From contig NC_134398.1 of NCBI RefSeq assembly GCF_050003625.1, forward strand, positions 79,330,003 to 79,394,002: DNA of 64,000 nt, in the 5' to 3' direction. The DNA is from Haematobia irritans. Taxonomy: Eukaryota > Arthropoda > Insecta > Diptera > Muscidae. A model generated the notes under the pieces. It was not told the DNA's origin. It was given only the letters and a program-made list of their open reading frames with translations, and did no database searches. This document shows, piece after piece, positions 47,256-60,990 of the stretch; positions within the stretch are counted from its first letter, which is position 1; the number at the start of each line of letters is the position of its first letter. Made by a program: the position numbers and the translations under genes.

Positions 47256-47456
47256 TTGTCTTTTCAAGAAAATTATTTACCTTTAAGTTAAATGTACACC
47301 CAGAAAAAAGTGACCCCTTCTTTAAGTTAAAATGAACTCATTGTGAAGAAAGTTGAACTTCGTATAGCGCCAAAGACATTTTTATTTGTTTGAACGATGT
47401 GATTTTCGTAGAAATTAGGTAGAATGCATTCCATATATTAGTTAACATTTTCCTAT
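47256..47456 (+). repeat. Short repeat shared with the duplicated blocks
   Basis: From TA-cacccagaaaaaagtgacc at about 47293 it shares ccttctttaagtta, gaactcattgtgaagaaag and ttgaacgatgtgattttcg with 21665-21800 and 27430-27570. It is probably a MITE half. Confidence 0.5.
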
Positions 47457-47818
47457 ATTTATGTACCACTATATTACAGAATGAAAAAATTTAACTGAAT
47501 GGAATTCATATATGGAATGATTTTATTGAACTTTTTTCATTCATTTGGACAAATCTTACATATTTGTGGTAAACCTTTTACTTCAAATTTAGAACTGCTT
47601 ACCTTCGTTTTTAAACACAATTTTATGTATTTATATAAGCATTTTTTCTTCAAAAAAAGACATATTTTATTAATATATTTATTTAGAATCAACAGCATCG
47701 ACTGGCCTTGAAATATTAAAACACATTTTTATTCCTCTTCTAGTATCTTTCACTTTGAATAAGTTGCTGCCTAGCAATTTTGTCCACCTTTTACAATTTC
47801 AATACCTACAACTATAAA
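47457..47818 (+). repeat. Family E repeat, copy 2
   Basis: Pairs with 32986-33460 in the same order and orientation. Non-coding. Confidence 0.6.
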
Positions 47819-47821
47819 CAA

Positions 47822-49975
<2,154 letters not shown>

Positions 49976-50214
49976 GAAAATTTTAAATCTACCGCCAATT
50001 TTTCGCAATTTCGTAATAGTGCATTTATGAATTATCGGAGGTACAGGCAAATCGTGGTATTTATTTATTTATTTACAGTAATACAATAGCCTTATAAGGC
50101 CAAAAAATCCGTATTACATAGCATTTACAATCCCAAATAGAACTGACATCTAATAAATTGTAGTGTATATAATTATATTATGGTTGATTTCGGCTATATT
50201 AACCGAAAAATCGA
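49976..50214 (-). repeat. LINE 3' end fragment and short spacer
   Basis: On the minus strand, ggccttataaggctattgtattactg followed by a taaataaataaata tail (50058-50120) looks like the 3' end of a non-LTR retrotransposon. Confidence 0.45.
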
Positions 50215-50775
50215 AAAAAAAACATTATAATGGAAGATATATCTAAATCTGAACCGATTGCAATCAAATTTAGCACACTTGAGGAAACTACGAATTGTAC
50301 ACCTTGTGCAAAGTTTCAAGCAAATCAGGGTAAAACTCTGGCTTCTGGGGCCATATAAATTTATATTGGACAAAACATATATATGACAGCTATATCTACA
50401 TCAGAACCCATTTCAATCAAATCATGGTAAAACTCTGGCTACTGGGATAATATAAGTGTATATCGTGCGAAAGATATTTATGGAAGCTATATCTAAATCT
50501 GAACCGATTTCTCCCAAAATCAACAGGGTTCTATTCTGAACGAAAACAGAAACTTGTGCCAAATTTGAAGTCGATTGAACTAAACCTGCGACCTGGACTC
50601 TGATTACAAAAATGTGTTCACAGATAGACGAACGGACGGACAGACGGACATGGCTATATCGACTCAGGGACCGATCCTGAGCAATATTGTATTTATGTCG
50701 ACTACTTCTGGGTGATTAAAACATATGCACTTACCTATAATACCCTATTCTACAGTGTGGCGCAGGGTATAACAA
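50215..50775 (+). mobile_element. Family B fragment
   Basis: Body units (atatctaaatctgaaccgat), the gacgaacggacggacagac segment, and a tail ctacagtgtggcgcagggta. Compact and deleted. Confidence 0.6.
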
Positions 50776-51370
50776 TATAATAATAACGTAAAACTTGAAA
50801 ACAACTGAGATGCCCATTGCAAACAATTTTTGTTTGTTTATATTTTATGACACTTCACGGTGAGTGTACTCGGTTATGCAAGGGAGATATCGGACTGAAA
50901 GTCATCAGTGTATTGTACAGGACATTAATTTTATCGGCCTTCTTTTCAGCTTTATATATAAATGAGAAATCATCGCACAGAGAGTAATATAATAATTACA
51001 CAGTGGGGCAATATTCAACTTTTTAACTTCAAACAAAGAATCACTTATCTCAGCCGAAAGTACTCGATGAGAGTTAAATACGAAGCACAATCCCAAAGTT
51101 GGGGAACAAGAAGAATGAGCTGCGTTTTTCAAACATCACTGAATTTAGTTTCAATTCAGTGTCAAAAAAGTTCTACATATGTAAAATAATTTAAGCGTTT
51201 ATGCCTTTAAAGAAGAAATCGATCAATTAGTGTGGATAATGTATCCAAATTTGTGAAAATCGAGCAATGCGATTATGTAAAATACATATGTAAGTCTAAA
51301 TAAGATCGGCGAATACATCAAAATTTTAAATTTGAGGAACATTGGTTAATATATGAGAGCATTATGGCAA
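50776..51370. other. Unassigned interval
   Basis: No recognisable gene or repeat. The paired frames at 50905-51189 on both strands have no domains. Confidence 0.3.
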
Positions 51371-51688
51371 CATTTGGGAAAATCGAGCGATGCATATACT
51401 CGTATATGGGACCTATATCTAAATCTGAACTGATTTGGATGATATTTTGCAGGTTTGATTGTTACCATGTGGTAAATTTGAGCAAGATCGGTTAATACAT
51501 AAAGCTATTATGACCACATTTTTGAAAATCGATGCATATATGTATGTGGGAGCTATAACTAAATCTGAACCGATGTCGATGATTTTTTTAACATATAGTT
51601 AGTATTATAGAATATTGGAGTAAGCCAAGTTTGAGTAAAATCGGTTGATAAATAAGGGTTTTGTGCATATACGAGTATATATGGTGTA
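51371..51688 (+). repeat. Family B-type fragment
   Basis: Contains ctatatctaaatctgaactg, gatcggttaatacat and gggagctataactaaatct, i.e. diverged body units. Confidence 0.5.
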
Positions 51689-52280
<592 letters not shown>

Positions 52281-52282
52281 TA

Positions 52283-52500
52283 GTGGCAGCCCCATATTTT
52301 AGGCTCACATAGACTATTCAGTCCATCGTGATACCACAGTGGTGAACCGAACGGCGTTCCACATTGCAGTGAAACCATTTAGAGAAGCTTTGAAACACTC
52401 AGAAATGTCATGAGCATTACTGAGGTGGGATAATCCACCGCTGAAAAACTTTTTGGTGTTTGATCGAAACTGGGTGTGAATCCACGACCGTGTGTATAAA
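52283..52500 (+). repeat. SINE-like fragment
   Basis: Begins gtggcagccccatattttagg with cagtccatcgtgatacc, then cggcgttccacattgcagtg and gggataatccaccgctg. The same opening occurs at 63908-64000. I recall it as a common calyptrate SINE with a tRNA-related end; that is memory, not a search result. Confidence 0.55.
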
Positions 52501-52504
52501 AGGT

Positions 52505-52935
52505 GAGCATGCTATATATATGGGTCCTATATCTAAATCTGAACCGATTTCGAACCGAACTTGCATACTTAAAGGCTGGTAAATTTGATTAATTTGTGTC
52601 AAATTTGACGCAATGTGACCCCATTTGTCGAAATCGGGCGATACATATATATAAGAGCTACATCTACATTTGATCCGATTTCTACCAAATTCAACAGGGA
52701 CGACCCATTGTTAAAAAAACACCGTGTACCAAATCGGTTAATAAATGCGACTTTAAAACTGCGAACGCCAACTACATGGGCGGATAGAAGAATAAACAAA
52801 AATCGGTCTTAAATTTCGAGCTATTGTTTCAATATAAAAATTTATGAGCACACAACTCAGAATCGGATCTCTGACTACTCCTTCTTTGCGTTAAATACAA
52901 ATGCACGAGCTTTGTACCACAATAGTAGTGACTAG
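52505..52935 (+). repeat. Family B fragment
   Basis: Words gggtcctatatctaaatctg, tcgggcgatacatatat and ctactccttctttgcgtta, ending at a degraded tail (gtaccacaatagtag). Confidence 0.5.
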
Positions 52936-53960
52936 ATGACAGCCCGTTATTTTGGGCTAACTTAGACTATTCAGTTCATTAAATTAATTTCAAAGCGTAA
53001 CCGAACCTAGTACCGGTCTTTACATATAAAATAACAAACTGATTACACCATCCACCCTAAGGCATGAACCCATTTTGCCCACTCATATACATATAAATTT
53101 GAAATATGCCCACAATGAACAGGAGCAGTTCCATTTTCAATTAAACATGTTTTACGATTTTCCTTGCACATAATATTTCGCACTAGTTTGTTTTTTATGT
53201 TGGACACCATTTGGTATAAGATTTGTCGTTCCCTTGTGGTGTCCGAGTATATGGTCCTGTTTGTAATTCCGCTTAGTTTTGTGGTATGGTGGGGCAATGC
53301 AAATGAATTTGCTCCAATGTAATGTTCTAGTCGAGTTTTTCTTGTTTGGGTTTTTGGTAAACTTTATGCAAAATAGTTTTTGCATAAAGTTTACCACTGC
53401 AAATATCGTATTTAGTGGCAATAACCAAGTTAAACATGACCAAGTGGAATGGAAGACCATTTAGCTCACATGCGAGCAATGAGTTCATTGTCACCATGTG
53501 GCTAAGAGTCTTGTTTCTTGCATTTGGTGGCGACCGACTTCATATTACATTCGATGAAGTTGTATGCCAATTATTGAAAAGCGAAAACCCACCTCATGTC
53601 TACCAAGAGCTTTTCACTTTTCCCAACTCTATACACTCGGAAATTGTTATTTGGAATAACAACTCGGTTATACCGAAGAGACTAATACACTGGATCAAAA
53701 TTGTGCACATAATTACATAAAAATAACTGCAATATTTTTCAAAAGTATAAAAGTGTGATGATGAATAGACTGCTTGAAATGCGACTAAATCAGCTTCGCA
53801 ATAGGGCTTTGCCAAACCAAAAGGTACTTTTTTCATATTTGGGAAAACCATTATTTCGCAAAATGTACTGCCCACTTCCCCTATCTCCTTTCGTATTTGA
53901 AGCAAAGGATATTCGAATCAAATGTAATTGATTGTTGCTCTGCTTGGGAGACATAATTTC
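52936..53960. other. Mostly unassigned interval with a perfect hairpin
   Basis: The first 55 bp are a SINE scrap (gacagcccgttattttggg). The rest shows no family or credible gene. A perfect 19-bp-arm hairpin is at 53355-53396. Confidence 0.35.
53355..53396. repeat. Perfect hairpin, 19-bp arms, 4-nt loop
   Basis: tggtaaactttatgcaaaa (53355-53373) is mirrored exactly by 53378-53396. Confidence 0.85.
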
Positions 53961-54130
53961 CCAGCAAAAAAGCGTCGCCAAAAAAGTAATGAATATGTTT
54001 TCTTTGGATCCGGAAGTGGTGCAACTGATCTGCTTGTCACCAAATCCCCCTGAAATTGTCACAGGAAACTATAATATTTGATTCATGGTGGTGGGTATTT
54101 AAGATTCGGCCCGGCCGAACTTACTGCTTT
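53961..54130. repeat. MITE start and family A-like end fragments
   Basis: cccagcaaaaaagcgtcgcc to about 54030 matches the MITE at 30731. atggtggtgggtatttaag with ggcccggccgaacttac (54085-54125) is a diverged family A header read backwards. Confidence 0.5.
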
Positions 54131-54800
54131 GGTATTGATTGATTGATTGTTTTATTTATAACATGTACAACAAGAATATTAGATTCTTATAATTACAGTT
54201 ACATGTTACAATTATCCATTTAATATAAAATAATAACATTATAATACCTAAGAATAAAAGTTTTGGTAAATTTACATTTGATATTGTGAATCCATGAAGA
54301 AAAAAAAATTTAACATATGTATATAAAAATGGAAAAGACAAAAAATTGAAAGAAATTATATTAAAACAAAAAAAAAAATTAAATTAAAACAAAACAAAAA
54401 AATATACGATTCAAATTGAATTGATATAAAAATTACACTATTGTAAATAAAAATTTAAAGGTGTAAGAAATAGGGTAAAACAAAAAAAAAAAAACCATAA
54501 ATAGAAAAGAAAAAAAATAAAATAAACCAATAAAAAATGAACAAATATGAAAAAACGAGAAATTAATAATCAAAAATGAAATAAAAAGTAAGTAAATGTA
54601 GCATTCAATAGAAATTTATCCCCTGCTGTAAGCGAAAATTATCAAATAATATCTTTTTAAATTGCAAAATATCACTTGTTGTTTGAATATTATATACTTG
54701 TTTTTATCTAATGCTTAGTACTAAGTTCGTTTCTGCGAGAAATGAATGTCTTCATCTATCTCTGTAAATAGGGTCTCAAACCCAGGGATGTTAACTTATT
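54131..54800 (-). repeat. Probable LINE 3' end, decayed
   Basis: Read on the minus strand, a short coding-like end (FETLFTEIDEDIHFS) near 54775 leads into a very A-rich stretch ending in tcaatcaatcaata (54150-54131). This suggests a 3' UTR with a TCAA tail. Weak evidence. Confidence 0.35.
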
Positions 54801-54853
54801 TATGCGAAACAATATGCCTGCCTATTTTTTCGTGCGAAAAATTCAGGGTTGTA

Positions 54854-55786
54854 AAGGGTGATTCTTTTGAGGTTAGGATTTTCATGCATTAGTATTTGAC
54901 AGATCACGTGGGATTTCAGACATGGTGTCAAAGAGAAAGATGCTCAGTATGCTTTGACATTTCATCATGAATAGACTTACTAACGAGCCACAACGTCGAA
55001 TTTTCAGTGAATGGGCCCTAGAAAAGTTGGCAGAAAATCCGCTTTTTTATCGACAAATTTTGTTCAGCGATGAGGCTCATTTCTGGTTGAATGGCTACGT
55101 AAATAAGCAAAATTGCCGCATTTGGAGTGAAGAGCAACCAGAAGCCGTTCAAGAACTGCCCATGCATCCCGAAAAATGCACTGTTTGGTGTGGTTTGTAC
55201 GCTGGTGGAATCATTGGACCGTATTTTTTCAAAGATGCTGTTGGACGCAACGTTACGGTGAATGGCGATCGCTATCGTTCGATGCTAACAAACTTTTTGT
55301 TGCCAAAAATGGAAGAACTGAACTTGGTTGACATGTGGTTTCAACAAGATGGCGCTACATGCCACACAGCTCGCGATTCTATGGCCATTTTGAGGGAAAA
55401 CTTCGGAGAACAATTCATCTCAAGAAATGGACCGGTAAGTTGGCCGCCAAGATCATGCGATTTGACGCCTTTAGACTATTTTTTGTGGGGCTACGTCAAG
55501 TCTAAAGTCTACAGAAATAAGCCAGCAACTATTCCAGCTTTGGAAGACAACATTTCCGAAGAAATTCGGGCTATTCCGGCCGAAATGCTCGAAAAAGTTG
55601 CCCAAAATTGGACTTTCCGAATGGACCACCTAAGACGCAGCCGCGGTCAACATTTAAATGAAATTATCTTCAAAAAGTAAATGTCATGGACCAATCTAAC
55701 GTTTCAAATAAAGAACCGATGAGATTTTGCAAATTTTATGCGTTTTTTTAAAAAAAAAATTATCAAGCTCTTAACAAATCACCCTT
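54854..55786 (+). mobile_element. Deleted DD41D (rosa-type) transposon, 933 bp
   Basis: Ends aagggtgattcttttgagg and, read inward, aagggtgatttgttaagag (10 bp perfect, then imperfect). TA lies at 54852-54853 and 55787-55788. It holds one open ORF lacking the DNA-binding region. A second, differently deleted copy lies at 22045-22399. Confidence 0.88.
54967..55680 (+). CDS. Catalytic-only DD41D transposase (rosa-type)
   Basis: The 237-residue ORF has the whole catalytic domain: D35 (FSDEAHFW), D128 (FQQDGATCH) and D170 (DLTPLDYFLWGY). Forty-one residues lie between the last two, defining DD41D. The C-terminus (MDHLRRSRGQHLNEI) is intact. Family members are about 340-350 residues; here MNRLTNE is joined directly to PQRRIFSEW, so roughly 110 residues with the helix-turn-helix domains are missing. 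The deletion keeps the reading frame and the original start codon. The 22 kb copy shows more of the missing N-terminus (EQRLQIIEFYYQNQ). A protein of this form could not bind TIRs in the normal way. Expression is unknown. Confidence 0.85.
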   Translation: MNRLTNEPQRRIFSEWALEKLAENPLFYRQILFSDEAHFWLNGYVNKQNCRIWSEEQPEAVQELPMHPEKCTVWCGLYAGGIIGPYFFKDAVGRNVTVNGDRYRSMLTNFLLPKMEELNLVDMWFQQDGATCHTARDSMAILRENFGEQFISRNGPVSWPPRSCDLTPLDYFLWGYVKSKVYRNKPATIPALEDNISEEIRAIPAEMLEKVAQNWTFRMDHLRRSRGQHLNEIIFKK

Positions 55787-55788
55787 TA

Positions 55789-56427
55789 TAAATATGTGTC
55801 TGAAAATACTCACAACAAAGATTTCGCATTTATTCCGCTCTAACGTTTTTTTTATATGGAGTATAACAGTTTTTCGTGCGAAAACGTACTAGGCTTAAAC
55901 CGATACAAAAACAAGAGGAGACAACTAAATGGAAAAAGTGGAAACGGTGAAAATTAAAGAGTGAGATGTATAAAAACAAAGAGGTACTAACTTTATTAAT
56001 AGGAACACCAATAGGAGTTGATGGACAATAATAAAATAATAAAGGTAGAAATGATATTAAGTGCAAAATTATTCAATAAAAAATTCTATATTAATTTGAT
56101 TTTCTAAACACTATAAATTTTGAATGCATTAAAAATCGGGTATAAATGCAAGTAAAAAGTTCAGTCCTAATCAAATTTATATGTGGGTTGAAAAATTATT
56201 ATTATACTCGTCGTGCGACAAATAATTTATAATTTCAGTAAGAAAACAATTTTTTTTCTTTTTTTGGGAGAAAATGCTTTCAAACCTACATTTTTTACAT
56301 CAATGTTCTTCCTAATATATTATATGTTCACATAAAACAAACTACAATGCTATACTCACTGTGCCATTACGTGTGTAACACATCGAAATATTGGTCTTGG
56401 GCCCAATAAATTCTGATTTGATCTAGC
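55789..56427. other. Unassigned interval
   Basis: Nothing recognised apart from T-like words (atgttcacataaaacaaac) and a family A-like phrase (gtgtaacacatcgaaatattgg) near 56330-56400. Confidence 0.3.
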
Positions 56428-56429
56428 TA

Positions 56430-57716
56430 AAGGGTGATACGGTCAAAATTTGGTCAATATAAACTTGACGTATTTCTTTCAATTTTGCATTTAAAAACCC
56501 TGAACACCCGTCATTTTGAAGGTGTGTGTGTGTCGAATGTTGCTCCTATTTTGATTTTGGAATTCACTCTTCAGTTGTCAAAATGCCGTCCAAGCAAGAA
56601 GAGCAGCGTATCAAAATTTTGATCGCGTTTCGCGAAAATCCGAGCTACTCGCACGCAAAGCTGGCAAAATCGCTAAAAGTTGCCAAATCAACCGTTACAA
56701 ATGTAATTAAAGTGTTTGGGGAACGTTTGTCGACAGCCAGGAAGTCTGGATCGGGGGGAAATCGAAAACCGGAAGCCGCTGAGACGACAAAGAGAGTTGC
56801 CGGTAGTTTCAAGCGAAACCCTAACCTCTCTCTCCGAGATGCCGCAAATAAGCTGGGTGTATCGTCTACAACCGTGCATCGAGCCAAAAAACGAGCCAGA
56901 CTATCGACTTACAAGAAGGTAGTGACTCCAAATCGCGATGATAAACAAAATACGACGCCCAAAGCGCGATCCCGGAGGCTGTACACGACGATGCTGACGT
57001 AGTTTGACTGCGTGGTAATGGACGACGAAACCTACATCAAAGCCGACTACAAGCAGCTTCCGGGACAGGAGTTTTATACGGCAAAAGGAAGGGGAAAGGT
57101 AGCAGATATTTTCAAGCACATAAAACAGTCAAAGTTCGCAAAGAAATATCTGTTTTGGCAAGCCATCTGTACCTGTGGCTTAAAAAGCAGCATTTTCATA
57201 GCTTCCGGGACTGTCAACCAAGAAATTTACGTGAAAGAGTGTTTGAATAAACGTCTGCTGCCTTTCCTGAAGAAACACGGTTGTTCCGTACTGTTTTGGC
57301 CGGATTTGGCATCTTGCCATTACAGTAAAAAGGCCCACTCCATGGCCGCCAACAACGTGCAGGTGGTTCCCAAGGACAAGAACCCCCCAACACGCCAGAG
57401 CTCCGCCCAATTAAGAAATACTGGGCTATTGTCAAGCGGAACCTAAAGAAGACCAAAAAAACTGCTAAGGACGAGCAGCAGTTCAAGGCAAACTGGCTTT
57501 CTGCGGCGAAGAAGGTGGCTGTACAAAATCTGATGGCAGGTGTCAAGCGTGAGACCCGGCAATTCGGATTGGGAAAAGCGAAAGCCTAACTGAATATTTT
57601 TCCTGAATTTTATACTAATTGAACTTGAAAAAGAAATTTAATTTAATTTTTTAAATAAACGATTTCACGGATTTACACGCGTTTTCCCTTGACCAAATTT
57701 TGACCGTATCACCCTT
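56430..57716 (+). mobile_element. Tc1/mariner DD37E transposon, inactive copy
   Basis: 1287 bp with perfect 28-bp TIRs identical to those at 6849-8158, and TA at 56428-56429 and 57717-57718. The transposase is broken (see pseudogene). Confidence 0.93.
56583..57589 (+). pseudogene. Broken DD37E transposase
   Basis: Compared with the intact copy at 7003-8031: a lysine codon became TAG (57000-57002); an 11-bp segment at 57335-57345 is inverted relative to 7754-7764, with a few bases lost beside it; one base is missing in the C run at 57383-57388, shifting frame; and the codon of the third catalytic residue is AAG (57413-57415), replacing glutamate by lysine. The first two catalytic aspartates remain (VMDDET, WPDLASCHY). 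Most other differences are single substitutions. Confidence 0.92.
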
Positions 57717-57718
57717 TA

Positions 57719-57899
57719 TATTCGTTTATATAGCTCCCATATAAACGCAAATTTAGCTTGAAGACCCACCTGGAGGAGCAAATTTGATCCGAGTCGGTTG
57801 AAATTTGGTACGTGATGTAAGTATATATGCCCTCTAACAATTATACAAAACTTTCTCCATATAAGTATATAATTATATATAGCCCCCTACACTGAAAAA
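57719..57899 (-). repeat. Family A fragment
   Basis: ttcgtttatatagctcccatataaac, ctggaggagcaaatttgatccg and gaaatttggtacgtgatg are family A unit landmarks. It is interrupted by the MITE at 57900. Confidence 0.5.
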
Positions 57900-58372
57900 A
57901 CAGTGAAACCACCAGGAAGAAAACGTTCGCTTTATTTTAGAAAATTTTGAATATTTTTAGAAAATTTTGTCTAAACAGTATTACAAACGCTGGCATCACG
58001 CCGATATCACAAAAATAAGTAAATATTTTTCAACAAATTCCAGAAAATTTATTAGACATAATTAAATTTTTTCACTTGTTAAAAAAATTTTTGTAGTTTG
58101 AAGGAAAAAATTGGAGTTAAAAATTGCAAGAATGTCTTTAGTGACATACGAAGTTCATGATGAACGCATTTCTAGTAAAATTTACAAATTTTAAGAAATG
58201 ATGAACTATGTTGTGAAAAATACGAATTTAGTAAATCTTTATGCTTAATTTATGTATAATTTTTTCCCGCTTTTTAGTTAATTTAACTAACGTACGCAAA
58301 AAATTATTAGAGTAAAGGAAACTTTCTTTCCAAACATAATAATTTCATGAGAGTTCATCTTTTTTTTGCGTG
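57900..58372 (+). mobile_element. Family C MITE
   Basis: Starts cactgaaaaaacagtgaa and ends ttttttttgcgtg. TA lies at 57898-57899 and 58373-58374. The interior matches 26764-27279 (acgctggcatcacgccgatatcac). Confidence 0.7.
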
Positions 58373-58956
58373 TATAACAATCGTGAAAAAATTGGTTCAT
58401 ATCGGTTTATAATAATATATAACCCCATATAAACAGATCCTCAGATTTGATTTCCACAGCTTCCCAGGAAGATAGCCAAAAAATGTGCCGAAGGTACGTC
58501 GGAAGGTAAAGAACAGAGCCAAACGAAGAAAAGGAAAGTCACAGGAAATCTAGCGTACTGGTAACACTACACATTTAGTAAATCTTTATGCTTAATTTAT
58601 GTATAATTTTTCCCGTTTTTTAGTTAATTTAACTAACGTAGGCAAAAAATTATTAGAGTAAAGGAAACTTTCTATCCAAACATAATAATTTCATGAGCTA
58701 AAATAAAGTTAAGTTGGCTTTAATGAAATAGAGAGTTCACATTTTTTTTTGCGTGTATAACAATCGTGAAAAAATTGGTCCATATCGGTTTATAATAATA
58801 TATAACCCCCATATAAACAGATCCTCAGATTTGATTTCCACAGCTTCCCGAGAAGATAGCCAAAAAATGTGCCGAAGGTACGTCGGAAGGTAAAGAACAG
58901 AGCCAAACGAAGAAAAGGAATGTCACAGGAAATCTAGCGTACTGGTAACACTACAC
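58228..58956. repeat. Direct duplication spanning a MITE end and its flank
   Basis: 58228-58573 and 58574-58956 share tttagtaaatctttatgctt, the MITE terminus, family A flank (ccatatcggtttataataat) and gatagccaaaaaatgtgcc. The first unit is 37 bp shorter through a deletion near 58351. The duplication arose after the MITE insertion. Confidence 0.75.
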
Positions 58957-59515
58957 ACAAATTTTTTTCTGTTTCAATCACGAAATTAATTGATCCAATT
59001 AAGTTTTTAATTGAAATGTCTTCAATCACGAATATGATAGTACCAATAATAGTTTTAATTGGACATTACTTGAAATACTTGAGTAAAAAGTAAGTGCTTT
59101 CATTAGCAAATTTAATTTTTTCATTAAAAACGTAACTACAGAAACTTGGACACTGAAAACCGAACACTCCCAAATGTGTACAAAATTTAGGCGACCGTGA
59201 GTGTCCACCTTTCAGAGGTTTCAATGTATTTCAATTACTTTCTTAACTGATATAGTGTTTTTAGTCTAATTAAAAAAATTGATTGTTTGAAATAAATTTT
59301 TAGTTAAAAAATTAAAAATATTAGATCACTGTATTTAATTGACTTAGTCTTCCGAATTTGATTAAAAAGTTAATTGTATCAATTATTGTTTTAATTAAAA
59401 ATGTTTCTATCTTGTTTAAAAAGTTAATTGTATTAATTAATTTATTAATTGAAAAAATTTTAAACTTCAATTAAACTTTTTAATTGGAAATATTTTGGTG
59501 ATATTTTTTTCTGTG
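58954..59515. mobile_element. AATTGA-rich MITE, copy 2
   Basis: Ends cacacaaatttttttctg and, read inward, cacagaaaaaaatatcacc. TA lies at 58952-58953 and 59516-59517. The interior matches 31380-31909. Confidence 0.7.
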
Positions 59516-59838
59516 TAAACTCTGACAAAAATGCCATGTCCTTGCATACTATTAGAATGGAAGTAATCTTTCTAACCCTATTCACTTCTGCACCGCGGTG
59601 CAGAGAAAATACGTATTCCCTATTATTATATTTCCTTCAGTCCACTTACGAACTCATTGGGAGTTCTTAACCATTTTGCTAGTAATGGCCGTAAGTTCAA
59701 TTTACTTCCACTGATTTAATTTTGTTCATCAATAGTTAAATTTAACTAACTATGAGTAAAATTTTGAACTACTCAATATTATGGAATTTACTTGTAGTTA
59801 CGACGTTCAATTTTCTGAGTACGCATCTAGCAGGAAAT

Positions 59839-59943
59839 CTAATAGGTACAAAGGTGAGGCGTCTCGGATTTTGTTTTCTGAGCCAAATACACGTAATATT
59901 TAACAAAACAAAATCCAAGACGCCTCACCTTTGTACACATTAG
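59839..59943. repeat. Long near-perfect hairpin, 39-bp arms
   Basis: Arms 59839-59877 and 59905-59943 pair with three mismatches (one within the inner 32 bp). The loop is 27 nt. The total of about 105 nt is in the size range of an insect pre-miRNA, but there is no other evidence of one. Confidence 0.8.
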
Positions 59944-60093
59944 TTATTTTAATAATCGGGACAGTGATGATCACGTCAACTAGAGCTATGATTTAAGAGC
60001 TATAGTGGTCACCATGGCGGCGATTAAATTGAAGATGACAATTAAAGGCATCATGAAATATCATGAACAATAAAAGTATAACAAGGGAAACGA

Positions 60094-60555
60094 TTAGAAT
60101 AACGGTGGGTATAACAGCAACCCATGACTGCGGACACAGGGTTTGAATTCCTGAGCCAAAAAGAAGTTTCCGGGAGAGTAGGACTCCATAACATTTACTA
60201 AAGTGAAAAAGTCCGTGCGAGTCATGTCCAGACTCTTAAAACCAAAGTCATTCTTAGTCGTATGGAGGCAACCGATGATGATTTCTATAAGGCATGTTGT
60301 GGTTATAAGAAAACCTTGCCCCGCATTTATGAGATATAGATCTGGTAATCGGGGGAATGTCGAATTCAAAAGTATAGAATGTCCTTATAAATGGTGTTTT
60401 GTTTCTCTTAAGCGTTTGCACACTCCTCTTTGTTTATTAGTTGACGGAAAATCGAGTGCAATCATTTTGATCGACAGTGTAGGTGTAGTACATAACCATA
60501 CATTGTTTTCAAATGGCCGCCAAGATTTTTTAATTACATTTGTGTTTGCGGACAT
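60094..60555 (-). pseudogene. Possible relic of a membrane protein gene (unrecognised)
   Basis: From an ATG at 60555 the minus strand is open to 60094 except for one TAA (60387-60385). The text includes FENNVWLCTTPTLSIK before the stop and GQGFLITTTCLIEIIIGC and GNFFLAQEFKPCVRS after it. Another frame just downstream, from about 60136, encodes a hydrophobic helix (WVAVIPTVILIVSLVILLL) and a short charged tail with a stop near 60000. This could be an exon boundary or a frameshift. I do not recognise a family. A chance frame remains quite possible. Confidence 0.25.
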
Positions 60556-60990
60556 TTATTACTTCAGCACTTGCATGACCATCCAAAGCCAATGGGATTT
60601 ACACATAAATTTAGATACCAAAAACCAAAAAACAAATCGCTGCATAAAAACCTGGCACATTCCCATTTAAAAGCTTGGACCACAATAACCGAGAACCCAC
60701 ATGCCTTGTTGTGGCAATATGGCAATGAGAATTGGTTTACAAAGTACTAAAATGTTAATAACGTTTTCTAATTGACTTTTTCCATATGACTTAAAGGCGG
60801 GAGAAATATGGTAAAATAAATTGAAAAAGACTATGATCACAATATGGATTTAGGCAAACTCGATACAATGTAGAAGTAATTTCTCGGATGTGTGCGACAC
60901 CCTCTGACCATAATTAAAACTCTGGATTTGTCTTTTTGAAAACCTGAAAATGTATCATACATATGAATTTGGTACGAAAATTATTATCTA
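60556..60990. other. Unassigned interval
   Basis: No recognisable element or gene was seen; short domainless frames only. Confidence 0.25.

Noticed and set aside
60203..60670. 155-codon plus-strand frame
   Set aside because: It starts at GTG, has no ATG-initiated domain, and overlaps the more protein-like minus-strand frame.
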